Assembly (NCBI RefSeq): GCF_007970665.1 | Contig: NZ_CP042430.1 | Coordinates: 3,162,001 to 3,226,000 of the forward strand | Direction: 5' to 3' | From: Baekduia soli | Lineage (GTDB): Bacteria > Actinomycetota > Thermoleophilia > Solirubrobacterales > Solirubrobacteraceae | DNA length: 64,000 bases | Shown here: one piece after another, positions 1 to 9,878 of the stretch | How the letters are laid out: each line of letters begins with the position of its first letter | Numbering within the stretch: the stretch's first letter is position 1 | Notes under the pieces: model-generated | Told to the model about the DNA's origin: nothing | What the model saw: the letters and a program-made list of their open reading frames with translations, nothing else | Database searches by the model: none | Position numbers and translations under genes: made by a program

Positions 1-1
1 G

Positions 2-859
2 CTCGCGGTCAACAGCGAGCGGGTTCCCGGTTACGGGCTCCAGCAGGAGGCAACCGACAACGCCGACGCCGTCGCGGCCTACCAGAGTGCCTTCGGTGCC
101 GGGCTCAGCAACCCGAGCTTCTGGGCGCAGTACTTCACGCCGAAGATCGGCGGCGTACGTTGGTTCGTGACCTGGCACAAAGCACCCAACCTCACGCTTC
201 GATTCACCAACCAGCACGACGAGACCTACACCGATCAGCCCGAGGGACAGTTCTCGTCGACGGGCACGGGCGCATGGCATTCGGCGATCAGTGCCGTGGC
301 GCCGCTGCAGGCAGTGACCACGACGGACGGCACAGCGCTGTGGACCGGCGACGCACCGATCAACTGGGACGCGTTCTCCTACCATGACGACGGTGGCAAG
401 TCGCTCTGTCAGGACGGCAAGACGGGGACGATCGACTTCGACGGCTCGTCGCCTGGGCCGGGCGAGCTCATCGTCGACTCCGTGCAGCAGGATCCGGCTG
501 CGCCATCGCCGGGCATCACCGTCGTGCTGCACGCCCAGCACGAGCCAACGTACCTGTGGACGCAGACGTTCCACCACGGCTCCAGCAGCTGCGCAGACTT
601 CTCCAACAACCTCACCGACAGTTGGTGGAGCGGTCCGAGCCGGGCGTTCTCCGCGACCGGCGTGACGACGACGAGCTACGACAACGGAGCGGGGGCGTCG
701 CCGACCTACCGGATCACCGGCTGGCAGCCGGGGCCGTCGTCTGGTGGTGGCGAGGGGGTGTACGCATACCGCGACTTCCCGTACACCACCACGAGCGCCA
801 GCGGGGAGCCCATCAGCGGCGCAACCCGCGTCGAGATCGTCGCCTCACCGTCGCCCTGA
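2..859 (+). CDS. hypothetical protein, C-terminal part (gene starts before the window)
   Basis: The frame is open from base 2 to a TGA at 857-859, about 285 residues, so the start lies upstream. I recognise no family. The visible part is rich in Ser, Thr, Gly, Trp and Asp with few Lys, as in an exported beta-rich protein. Two well separated Cys (in SLCQDG and SSCADF) could form a disulphide. The tail is low complexity (PSSGGGEG, TTTSASG). Frame and composition are consistent throughout, so this is coding. It points toward the integrase relic that follows. Function unknown. Confidence 0.65.
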   Translation, partial: LAVNSERVPGYGLQQEATDNADAVAAYQSAFGAGLSNPSFWAQYFTPKIGGVRWFVTWHKAPNLTLRFTNQHDETYTDQPEGQFSSTGTGAWHSAISAVAPLQAVTTTDGTALWTGDAPINWDAFSYHDDGGKSLCQDGKTGTIDFDGSSPGPGELIVDSVQQDPAAPSPGITVVLHAQHEPTYLWTQTFHHGSSSCADFSNNLTDSWWSGPSRAFSATGVTTTSYDNGAGASPTYRITGWQPGPSSGGGEGVYAYRDFPYTTTSASGEPISGATRVEIVASPSP

Positions 860-904
860 GCCCTGTGCGAGCGGACGTCGGTGAGGAGCGCCGTGCCTCC
901 GAGG

Positions 905-1190
905 TCGCGCGCGCGGGCCGCCGCCGAAGGTCATCACCGCCGTCCGCCGGGTACCGGCGTCGCGAATGACGAGATCGCCGCACGCTGTGCCGAAGACGCC
1001 CGGGCCGCCGGGCTGATTCGCGTTCTCGCCTACACGGGTATGTGGGTGGGGAGGTGCTGGCGCTGCTCCGGAGCGACGTCGACCTCGAAGGCCGGCGGAT
1101 CATCGTTCAGCGAGCGGTCAGTGCCAGGGGAGCGGGCTCGGCTGAGGGCGAAGCACGTGGAGTCCCTCGTGTCACGCGCCGCTACGACCG
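905..1190 (+). pseudogene. relic of a tyrosine recombinase (phage-type integrase)
   Basis: No single frame is open, but pieces in different frames line up with the middle of a tyrosine integrase. One frame gives PPPKVITAV (about 915-940). The next gives LIRVLAYTGM (about 1012-1041). A third gives GGEVLALLRSDVDLEGRRI followed by IVQRAVSARG (about 1045-1130). Integrases normally read LAYTGMRxGEALALRWxDVDL here. The catalytic Arg after TGM is lost (TGMW, then a frameshift). The N-terminal arm-binding domain and the C-terminal H-x-x-R/Y region are absent. It is a dead fragment, probably from an old island near the tRNA-Gly at 4.8 kb. Confidence 0.6.
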
Positions 1191-1196
1191 GGGTGC

Positions 1197-2346
1197 TTAC
1201 CAGTCCGGCACCTCCTCGGCGACCCGGGCGGCCTTGCGATACCGGGGCTCCTCGCGACGGATGAGATCGGGGTTGGTGCCGCGCGCGTGCGCCAGCGCGA
1301 GCGTGAGGGCCTGCAGGCCGCCTGCACCGGCGAGGAGGCCCGCCAGGGTCCGGTCGAGCTGGGCGTCCTGCGGGAGGTCGAGGACGAGGCGGCCGGCAGG
1401 CGTCAGTGCCGGTGGAAGTGCGTCGTCGTAGGAGGCCGACAGCAGCGCCGCGACCGGCAGGCCGATCGCGGCGACGGCCCCGGCCAGAAGGGCGGCGCGG
1501 CGGGCGAGACGACTCTGCTGTGGGCCGCGATCGATCGCGACGAGGTCACCGCGTCGCCGGAGTCGTGGCCGGCGAGCGAGCCGTGCAGCACAGTCTCGAG
1601 TCGAGGGCGACGGTGGGCATCCGAGCGCCCTCGGCGATCTTCAGCGCCAGCTCGCGTGCCGTGATGTGGTCGATGCCCGCACCGGCGCACAGCAGGACGC
1701 GGCTGCCGGACAGGTGGTCGGCGAGCGGGACCGCATCGACCGCGGCGCCGCTGCGCAGCACCGCAGCCGCGGCGGCCGGCTGGATGGTCATCGGGCCAAG
1801 GTGCTCGGCGATCGCCGCACCCGCGGCGATCGCCGAGGTGTAGGCGACGGTGTGACACCACGAGTCGTCGTGGCGTGGTGTCACGAGGACATGGTCGACG
1901 GCGGCGGCCACGGCGGAGGACGGGTCGTGGACGACCGCCGCCGTGCGCGCACCGGCCTGGCGGGCCGCTGCCGTGGCCAACGCCGTCGCACGAGTGCCGC
2001 CGTCGTGTGAGACCGCCAGGCAGACGCCGTCGATGGGATCGATGGCCGCGCTGAGCGCCGGCCGGGCGTGGATGAGCGGCCGGCGCCCCCGATTCACGAC
2101 GCCGCGGATGAGCGCCGCGATCCCGTGGGCGGCGTGCTCGGAGGTGCCACACCCCGTCACGGTCACCGACCGACCAGCGGCGAGCGCGCTCTCGATCTCG
2201 GCGGCGATGGCGGCGGCCGCCGGCGAGGGGTGGGAGAGCATCTGCTCGGCCAGCGCCGGCTGGGTGGCGATCATCTCCTGCATGACCCACGGCGGGCCGG
2301 CTCGCAGCTCGGGATGGTCGTCGGTATGCCAGCGGGTATCGGTCAT
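1197..2346 (-). pseudogene. SIS-domain sugar isomerase-like protein, interrupted by two frameshifts
   Basis: From the ATG at 2346 the protein reads as a double-SIS phosphosugar-binding protein of the GlmS isomerase or AgaS type: VTVTGCGTSEHAA near residue 60, AVSHDGGTRAT, then a second SIS domain. The first frame leaves homology after ARMPTVALD (about 1615). The second frame carries LETVLHGSLAGHDSGDAV. The third continues LVAIDRGPQQSRLARRAA and ends EEPRYRKAARVAEEVPDW with TAA at 1197-1199. Each break is repaired by one extra C in a C run, giving about 383 residues, a normal length. It is last in the minus-strand operon. It may be intact in life if the two missing C residues are sequencing errors. 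Confidence 0.75.
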
Positions 2347-2458
2347 GAACGGGGTCCCGGGTCGATGGACGGGAAACGGCTGGTCTTCAGGGCCTGTGAA
2401 TCCCGAGCCGCCGAGCGTGCGGCGGGCGCGATCGTGCTGGGGATGGGACGCCAGTCGG

Positions 2459-2871
2459 CAGCAGATCCGAGTGTCCCCCGATCGCCTCGGCCGCGCTGTG
2501 GATCACCACGTCGGCGCCGAGCTCGAGCGGGCGCTGCAGCAGCGGCGTGGCGAACGTTGTCGACGACGCACAGCAGGTCGTGCTCAGGCCACTTCCGGGG
2601 CCACGATGACCGGGGCATCGCCGAACAGGCGCATGGCGGCCGCGGCGGCCGTCATGCCTGAGGCCAACATCAGCGCCCGTCCGCCCTCGAGCGCTCCCAG
2701 CGCCTCCTTCAAGGCCTGCCATGGCGCGTGGCCTGACGTGCCGTCGGGTTGCAGCGCAGACGCCGGCGTCACGGGAACGTTCAGCGGGCCGTCGGCGGCG
2801 CCCGGCCGGCCCGAAGAGATCACGACCGTCTCGGGATGCAGGGGGGTGCCGTTGCCGGTGTTCATGGTCAT
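2459..2871 (-). pseudogene. Cys/Met metabolism PLP enzyme (cystathionine gamma-synthase/lyase family), remnant
   Basis: The start at 2871 reads a typical N-terminus ([30 protein letters not shown]) up to [10 protein letters not shown] and a stop. Family members would continue for about 60 residues, but the homology jumps to LLCVVDN, then after a frameshift to [20 protein letters not shown]. It ends at GGHSDLL; the last 200 or so residues are missing. The usual PLP-lysine motif SATK reads SAAE here, so the Schiff-base Lys is Glu. Deletion, frameshift, truncation and lost Lys make this a clear pseudogene. Its start overlaps the B3/B4 gene by 4 bp, so it was once a coupled operon member. Confidence 0.75.
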
Positions 2872-3569
2872 GTGGCCCGGCGCTCGATGCGGTCGAGGCG
2901 ACAGTCGGGCCAGCGATCCAGGAGCAGGCCCGAGAGCTCGTCGGCGGCGTGGTGCAATTCGTCGGTGGAGAGCCCATCGAGGCGGTCGAAGACGAAGAAC
3001 GCGCGCGTCGTGGCGTCGGTGAGCTGGGTGCGGCGTCCCTGGCGCCAGTTCCAGCGACGGCAGGTCACGGCGCGGTCGTCACGCCAGACCACTTCGCCGG
3101 GTGGGAGGTGCTCGACGTCGAGGCCGTCGCCGCGGGGATCGAACGGCTCGCCGCCCGTCGTGACGGTCAGGCGCAACGGGCCCTCCAGGTGGTCGGCGTC
3201 CTCGCCGCCCAGCGGCACGACATGGCCGACGCTGACCGCGTTGTAGAGGTCGACGAGGACGTTGACGCGCGGGAGCGCCTGCCCCTTGAGGACCCGGGTG
3301 ATGAGGGCCTCGGCGGAGCTCGGGTATCGACTGGGCTTGGCGCCGAAGGCGCTGAACGCCGCGCGCCACGCGGCGATGTGCGGGTGGTCGGTCGCACGGG
3401 TCAGGCCGCAGGTACGCAGGTGGGCCTCGGCGGCGGTGAGCCGGGCGTCGCTTCCGGCGTCCGACGGGCCGTTGACCAGTCCAGAGGCCAGCAGGACGAG
3501 TGCGACGTAGTCGGGATGCTCGGCGTGGATGACGGGGTCCACGAGGACGTCGAGCGCGTCGTCAGGCAC
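2868..3569 (-). CDS. B3/B4 tRNA-binding-domain protein
   Basis: 233 residues, intact. It matches the stand-alone B3/B4 domain family, the editing-like module of phenylalanyl-tRNA synthetase beta. The diagnostic region is [20 protein letters not shown] (about residues 102-121), with [19 protein letters not shown] following. The C-terminus has the [10 protein letters not shown] strand seen in relatives. Such proteins are thought to bind an amino acid or aminoacyl-tRNA; the substrate is unknown. It starts 8 bp inside the upstream XRE-cupin gene and overlaps the PLP-enzyme relic by 4 bp, so the genes are translationally coupled. Context suggests amino-acid or aminoacyl-tRNA quality control (inference). 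Confidence 0.8.
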   Translation of the reverse strand: MPDDALDVLVDPVIHAEHPDYVALVLLASGLVNGPSDAGSDARLTAAEAHLRTCGLTRATDHPHIAAWRAAFSAFGAKPSRYPSSAEALITRVLKGQALPRVNVLVDLYNAVSVGHVVPLGGEDADHLEGPLRLTVTTGGEPFDPRGDGLDVEHLPPGEVVWRDDRAVTCRRWNWRQGRRTQLTDATTRAFFVFDRLDGLSTDELHHAADELSGLLLDRWPDCRLDRIERRAT

Positions 3570-4140
3570 CGTGATGCTCCGGTGTGAGGTGGACGGTCAT
3601 GATCAGCTCGCACGGCCCGCGGCCCGCGCCCTGGTAGGAGTGGGGCACGTCGGAGGCAAAGGCGGTCGTCTGGCCGGCGTGCAATGGGCAGGCGGTGTCG
3701 GCGAGCGTGAGCAGCATCTGGCCTCGTACGACGGTCAGCGTCTCGGTGACCCCGGGAGGGTGGGCGTGGCTGTCGTGGCGCTCCCCGGGGTACAGCCGCC
3801 AGCGCCACACCTCGACCGGCGCCGGACGGGGATTGGTGAGCAACAGCCGGGCCGTACCGCCGGACGGACCGGTCCACAGCGGCGCGATGTCGCCGGCATC
3901 GACGACGACGGGCGCCGGCCCGGGGTGGGCGTCCTCCATCAGCGAGGACACCGACCGCCCGAGCGCGTCGGCCAGGCCCACGAGCGTCGCCAGGTTCGGG
4001 TTGCCGCGCGCCCCCTCCAGCGCGACCAGCGCACCCTTGCTGACGTTCGCCCGCCGGGCGAGGACGTCGAGCGACCATCCAGCGGCGACCCGCGCGGAAC
4101 GGACGTTGCGGGCGACGATGTCCAGGGTGGCGTCGTTCAC
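3562..4140 (-). CDS. XRE-family regulator with C-terminal cupin domain
   Basis: 192 residues. An XRE helix-turn-helix occupies about residues 8-63 (NVRSARVAAGWSLDVLARRA, NVSKGALVALEGARGNPNL). A cupin-2 barrel covers about 110-190, with the metal-type HDSHAHPPGVTE motif and a later His (DVPHSYQG). Such proteins usually repress their own operon and sense a small ligand through the cupin. It is first in the minus-strand operon and so probably controls the B3/B4, PLP and SIS genes. The short region upstream (4141-4190) should carry its promoter and operator, though I see no clear palindrome. Confidence 0.85.
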   Translation of the reverse strand: MNDATLDIVARNVRSARVAAGWSLDVLARRANVSKGALVALEGARGNPNLATLVGLADALGRSVSSLMEDAHPGPAPVVVDAGDIAPLWTGPSGGTARLLLTNPRPAPVEVWRWRLYPGERHDSHAHPPGVTETLTVVRGQMLLTLADTACPLHAGQTTAFASDVPHSYQGAGRGPCELIMTVHLTPEHHGA

Positions 4141-4262
4141 GGGCGGTCATTACAGCGTACATTGCCGGTCGTTCTGATGACCGGAACGGCATGAACTGGG
4201 CGAGCCCGCTGCGGGTGAGGCGCCCCGCGAGCCAGTCATCACCCGAGCCGACGTCTTGCGCT

Positions 4263-4383
4263 CAGGACGTCGCCCAGCTGCTGGTGGTGCCAAGGTCCAC
4301 GATCGAGGACTGGGCGCGGCGCGCGTGATACCCAGTCGCAAGCGGCCAGCGGCGCTTCTTCCTGTGGCGCCGGCCGATCCTCT
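4263..4383 (+). pseudogene. relic of an excisionase-type helix-turn-helix gene
   Basis: One frame gives QDVAQLLVVPRSTIEDWARR then a stop (4326-4328). Adjacent frames continue VIPSRK and then GQRRFF. Together this is the usual order of a small excisionase HTH: DVAELLxVPxSTIxDWARRG, VIPSxKLG, RHRRF. Two frame changes within 60 bp and no start codon show that it is dead. Together with the integrase relic at 0.9-1.2 kb it suggests a decayed integrative element in this part of the window. Confidence 0.6.
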
Positions 4384-4718
4384 GAAGCCTCGGGGCCCGA
4401 GCCGGCCCTACACCGTGGTGACGCACTGCCACGGTCCAGCGCGGCGGCGCCTACCGGTGCACGAGCAGCCCGAACGGCCCGCGCGGCATCCATACGATCA
4501 CGGTCGACGTCGACGCGGCGAGCGGTCCACCCGTCCATGCCCGTCGAGGTCAGCGTTCACGGGCACCGCGACCGCGGCGTGACCGGCCTCTTCGGCGCGG
4601 GGCTCCGCGTCGCCCACGTGGGTCCTGCCCGCCCTCTGGTCCGTCGCATCATCGAGAGGCGGTGACGAGAAGCGGTAGCGAATCTGCCGGACCGCTCGAC
4701 GGCGCCATCCCGAGGACA
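4384..4718. other. region without a recognisable gene
   Basis: Open frames are short and in several frames, including a 42-codon one at 4537-4665. None has a ribosome binding site, composition or motif I can support. The stretch probably belongs to the same decayed element as the HTH relic just before it. Confidence 0.4.
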
Positions 4719-4748
4719 AGAAGAGCCCCGCGTCTGCGGGGCTCTTCT
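4719..4748 (-). terminator. intrinsic terminator of tRNA-Gly
   Basis: A perfect 13-bp stem (4719-4731 with 4736-4748; left arm AGAAGAGCCCCGC) closes a 4-nt loop 5 bp beyond the tRNA 3' end. On the minus strand it is followed by a T-rich stretch (TTGTCCT). Placement and strength fit a tRNA terminator. Confidence 0.8.
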
Positions 4749-4752
4749 CCGA

Positions 4753-4826
4753 AGCGGCTGAAGGGACTCGAACCCTCGACCTTCTGCATGGCAAGCAGAC
4801 GCTCTAGCCAACTGAGCTACAGCCGC
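4753..4826 (-). tRNA. tRNA-Gly (anticodon GCC)
   Basis: Read on the minus strand from 4826, the acceptor GCGGCTG pairs with CAGCCGC at the 3' end (4754-4760), with discriminator T at 4753. The D arm is AGCTCAGTTGGCTAGAGC. The anticodon stem CTGC/GCAG encloses the loop TTGCCAT, with GCC at positions 34-36. The T arm contains GGTTCGAGTC. CCA is not encoded. All arms pair, giving a 74-nt intact tRNA. Decayed integrase and excisionase pieces lie on its downstream side, consistent with an old integration hot spot. Confidence 0.95.
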
Positions 4827-4944
4827 ACGACTAGGGGTGGGAGTCTAGCAATGGGTCTGACCCGCGGGTCGACCCCCTCGGCACCCCCGGACCGACGCGC
4901 GGCGCCGGGGCCTGGGGGCCCCGACGCCTCGCCTCGCGACAGGC

Positions 4945-6286
4945 CTACTTGCGCGAGACCTTCTCGCAGTTGCTGCGCACGGAGTCGACCTTGTCGGCGA
5001 TCACCGTGTCGCGGCCCGAGCCGCAATCGATCACGTCGCGATGGCGGTCGCGGGCGTGGATCGTGTCGTTGCCGGCGCCGGCGCGGATGACGTCGCGCCC
5101 GGCCCCACCGGTGATCTTGTCGGCGCCGTTGCCGCCGTAGATCTGGTCGTTGCCCGCGCCGCCGGACAGGATGTCGTTGCCGTCCGCGCCCGACAGCCGG
5201 TCGTTGCCGTTGCCGCCGAACAGCGAGTCGTTGCCGGACTCGCCGTACAGCTTGTCGGCGCCGTCGCCGCCCGACAGGCGGTCGGTGCCCGCGCCGCCGT
5301 ACAGGACGTCCCGGCCGGCGTTGCCGTACAGCTTGTCGTTGCCCAGGCCGCCGAAGACCTGGTCGTTGCCCAGGCCGCCGACGAGCAGGTCCGCGCCGTT
5401 CTCGCCGATCAGCGTGTCGTTGCCGTCCTGGCCGTAGAGACAGTCATCGCCGTCCTGGCCGCGCATGTAGTCGTTGCCCGCCTGGCCGTACTCGACGTCG
5501 CCGTTGACCGAGCCCTCGATGCGATCCGGGCCCGCGGTGCCGAGGAACGGCACGGTGCAGGCGCCGGTGGGGGCGACCTCCAGGGCGGCGACCGGCGTGG
5601 GGGAGGCGTTCCGACGGGCGAGGCCGAGATCGGCGTCACGTTGACCGGGGGCGGGGGCGCGGGGGTGCCGCCGGTGGGCGTGCCGCCGCCGTTGGTCGGC
5701 GGGGGCGTGGGACCACGCTGGTCGACGCCGTTGAGGAACTCGCAGGCCGAGCCGGCGACCACGATGTCCTTGGCGTCGGTGACGAGGTGATCGACGCCGG
5801 CGCCGCACGAGTCGATCTGGTCGCGCTCAGTGCCCTTCATGTCGACCGTATCGTCGCCGGCGCCGGCGTTGATGATCGTGTCCAGGCCCGCGCCGCCGAC
5901 GATGGAGGACGGGATGGTCGTCTCGTTGTCGAAGGTGTCGTCGAGCTGGCCGAGGGGGAACTGCAGCAGCGTGACCCCCGCCGGGTCGCAGGAGGCCGTG
6001 TTGGCGTCGACGGCCACGCAGCCCACGCCGGGCGTCAGCGGGGTGGCGGCGTCGTTGACGATGATCCGGCCGCTCCCGGTGGTGATCTTGATCTGGTTGG
6101 TCTCCGGAGCGGCCTTGGTCGGGTTGGCCGGATCGCCGGTGGGACCTGGACCTCGCTGAAGAGGATCCGCTTGACCCCGGCCGAGTTGGTGTCGACCCGG
6201 ATGTCGCCCGCGAAGGCCGATTGCGCCGTGACCCCGGCGATGGCGGCGGCCGCGACGAACGCCGCCATCACTCGCTGCTTGCTCAT
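4945..6286 (-). pseudogene. secreted RTX (hemolysin-type Ca-binding repeat) protein, two frameshifts
   Basis: It starts at 6286 after a strong site (AAGGAGAAAGC before ATG). The signal peptide is AAFVAAAAIAGVTAQSAFA with cleavage about residue 26. The first frame ends its homology at VQVP (about 6140), the second carries GCVAVDANTASCDPAGVT and a Pro/Thr linker, and the third (from about 5610) holds the repeats. At least ten nonapeptides of the form GGxGxDxLx fold as a calcium beta-roll (for example GGAGTDRLS, GGNGNDRLS). A Cys pair lies near the end (VIDCGSG, SNCEK). Each break is repaired by adding one C to a C run. Repaired length is about 447 residues. The function is likely an extracellular Ca-binding surface or matrix protein; no enzyme domain is visible. 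Confidence 0.8.
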
Positions 6287-6509
6287 GCTTTCTCCTTGCG
6301 TGACACAGGACGCCCTCCGGGCGCGATCAGGTCTGCCAACGCGACCGTCGCGCCGGAGTTGCGCCGCAGCCTACGCGGAACTAGACCATCGTCGGGGGCG
6401 ACGGTCGTATGGCCGACCACCGGGCTCCGGCCGCCGCCCCGGCTCGGGCCACGGCCCATAGAGTGCGCGGCGCCGGATCCGCCTCGATCCACAACCCGAA
6501 GGGTCTGCC
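6287..6509. promoter_or_regulatory. divergent promoter region, RTX protein / enoyl-CoA hydratase-like gene
   Basis: Leftward: TAGGCT (minus strand, complement of 6368-6373) fits a TANNNT -10 for the RTX gene. Rightward: TAGAGT at 6459-6464 fits a -10 for the gene at 6510, with GAAGGG as its ribosome site. I see no convincing -35 for either. Confidence 0.35.
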
Positions 6510-7290
6510 ATGACGTCGAGTGACTTCCGCTGCCTGCGCCTGGACCGCGACGGCGACGTGCTGCGCGTGACGATCGATCATCCCGACAGCAAGATCAATG
6601 CCGTCGACGACGACCTGCACCACGACCTCACGGCGCTGTTCCGCCATCTCAAGCAGGTCGACGACGCGCGGGCGATCCTGCTCACGGGCTCCAAGGGCGT
6701 CTTCTCGGTCGGCGGCGACTTCGACTGGTTCAAGACGCTGGACTCGCCCCGGCGTGTCTTCGACCTGCACCGCGACGCCAAGCAGATGATCTGGGACCTG
6801 CTGGACGTCCAGCTGCCGATCGTCGCCGCCGTCAACGGCCACGCCATGGGCCTGGCGGCCAACCTCGCGCTGTTCTGCGACGTGATCTTCATGGGGGAGA
6901 GCGCCCTGATCGCCGACCCGCACGTCAAGGCCGGGATCGTCGCCGGCGACGGCGGCACCGCGATCTGGCCGATGACCATCGGGCCGGCGCGCGCCAAGGA
7001 GTACCTGTTGACCGGCGACCCGCTGACCGCCAGGGACGCCGAGCGCCTGGGCCTCATCAACCACGCCGTTCCCGACGACGAGCTCGACGAGGCCGCGATG
7101 GCGTTCGCCAAGCGCCTGGCCGCCGGCGCCCCGATGGCCGTGCAGTACACCAAGCTGGCCGTCAACAAGCTCATCAAGGAGGCCCTGAGCGTCTCCTTCG
7201 ACGCCGCGACCGGCTACGAGATGGTCACGATGCTCAGCGAGGACCACGGCGAGGCGATCGAGTCCTTCCTCAACCGCCGCCCGCCGGAGT

Positions 7291-7304
<14 letters not shown>
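6510..7304 (+). CDS. enoyl-CoA hydratase/isomerase family protein
   Basis: 264 residues, full crotonase fold. The oxyanion-hole motifs are SKGVFSVGGDFDWF (about residues 66-79) and NGHAMGLAANLALFCD (about 111-126), followed by AGIVAGDGGTAIWP. The C-terminal helix region ESFLNRRPPEFTG is typical of CoA-binding members. In my alignment the first catalytic Glu of true hydratases (PExxLG) is replaced by His (DPHVKAG), while the second region keeps a Glu (AKEYLLTGD). The reaction may therefore be an isomerase or another crotonase chemistry. It converges on an acyl-CoA ligase with 14 bp overlap. A role in acyl-CoA or aromatic acid breakdown is inferred. Confidence 0.85.
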
Positions 7305-8964
<1,660 letters not shown>

Positions 8965-9005
8965 CGGGCTCTCCTCGGTGGGTGTGACAGGGTCGGGCTC
9001 CCGCG

Positions 9006-9051
9006 TTGACCGGCGTCCGTGGACGCTGGTAGACAGACGACCGTACGGTCG
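9006..9051 (+). promoter_or_regulatory. promoter with TetR-like palindromic operator
   Basis: TTGACC (9006-9011) and TAGACA (9030-9035) are spaced 18 bp. The spacer contains GCGTCCGTGGACGC, itself a palindrome (9013-9026). Immediately downstream of the -10 lies the perfect 14-bp palindrome CGACCGTACGGTCG (9038-9051), a layout typical of TetR-family repressors of acyl-CoA genes. No tetR gene lies in the window. Confidence 0.5.
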
Positions 9052-9075
9052 GCCAGCCTAACCGGAGAGCAGAGC

Positions 9076-9144
9076 ATGTCCCAACACCACGTCAGGGGCC
9101 GCACGGCCGTCGAGCCCCGGTCGGCCATCCGCGGTGACGCGTGA
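9076..9144 (+). CDS. short leader ORF coupled to the SDR gene
   Basis: A 22-codon ORF starting MSQHHVRGRT follows a good ribosome site (GGAGAG, 6-7 nt before ATG). Its TGA (9142-9144) overlaps the GTG start of the SDR gene as GTGA. The SDR gene has no ribosome site of its own, so translation probably reinitiates. The peptide could be a true leader or the surviving end of a deleted gene; I recognise no motif. Confidence 0.35.
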   Translation: MSQHHVRGRTAVEPRSAIRGDA

Positions 9145-9878
9145 GCCGCGTCCTGGTCACCGGCGGCGCGTCGGGCATCGGCCTGGCGACCGCGCAGCTG
9201 CTGCTCGACGACGGCGCCGAGGTCGTCTCGCTGGACCGCCGGGAGTCCCCGCTGGACGGCGTCCGGAGCGTCGTGGCCGACGTCACCGACGCGGCCGCGC
9301 TGGCCTCGGCGGCCGACGAGATCGGCCCCGGCCTGGACGGCCTGGTCTGCGCGGCGGGCATCTGGGACGTGGAGGGCGACGGCAGCCCGTCGCGCCTGTC
9401 GCTGGAGGTCTGGGAGCGCACGCTGGCGGTCAACCTCACGGGCACGATGCTCACCGTGCGCGCGTTTGTCGACGGCCTGGCCGACGACGGGGCGATCGTC
9501 ACGATCGGCAGCGTCGCGGCGCTCAGCGCGATGCCCGGTCGCGACGCCTACACGGCGACCAAGGGCGCGATCACCGCGCTGACGCGCGCCTGGGCCATCG
9601 ACTACAGCCGGCGCGGGATCCGCGTCAACTGCGTGTGCCCCGGCCCCACGCAGACGCCGATGATCGAGGAGCTGCTGCGCGTGGCCGCCGAGCAGGACCG
9701 CACGATCGGCCTGCCCCAGCAGCGCGTCGCCGAGGCGCCCGAGATCGCGTCGGTCATCGCGTTCCTGCTCTCGCCGGCGGCGTCCTACGTCTCCGGGCAG
9801 ATCCTGGCGGTCGACGGCGGGGCGACGGCCGCGCTGGCCGGCCTGCCGTTCCCGCGGCGCCGGCCGCGCGAGGCCTAG
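9141..9878 (+). CDS. SDR-family NAD(P)-dependent oxidoreductase
   Basis: 245 residues, classical short-chain dehydrogenase. The nucleotide-binding motif is TGGASGIG (about residues 6-13). VCAAGIW corresponds to NNAG. The catalytic Ser is in TIGSVAALSA, and Tyr and Lys are in DAYTATKGA. CPGPTQTPM and ILAVDGGAT complete the fold. The GTG start overlaps the leader ORF stop. The gene abuts the acyl-CoA synthetase relic with no gap, forming an operon controlled by the TetR-like operator upstream. Probable 3-hydroxyacyl or alcohol oxidation; substrate unknown. Confidence 0.85.
   Translation: MSRVLVTGGASGIGLATAQLLLDDGAEVVSLDRRESPLDGVRSVVADVTDAAALASAADEIGPGLDGLVCAAGIWDVEGDGSPSRLSLEVWERTLAVNLTGTMLTVRAFVDGLADDGAIVTIGSVAALSAMPGRDAYTATKGAITALTRAWAIDYSRRGIRVNCVCPGPTQTPMIEELLRVAAEQDRTIGLPQQRVAEAPEIASVIAFLLSPAASYVSGQILAVDGGATAALAGLPFPRRRPREA

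Noticed and set aside
4537-4665. 42-codon ORF before the tRNA-Gly terminator
   Set aside because: No ribosome site, no motif; lies among mobile-element debris.
4990-5520. Regular short repeats that could look like a CRISPR or satellite array
   Set aside because: They are the nonapeptide codons of the RTX beta-roll (27-bp period, variable bases, coding in one frame), with no spacers.
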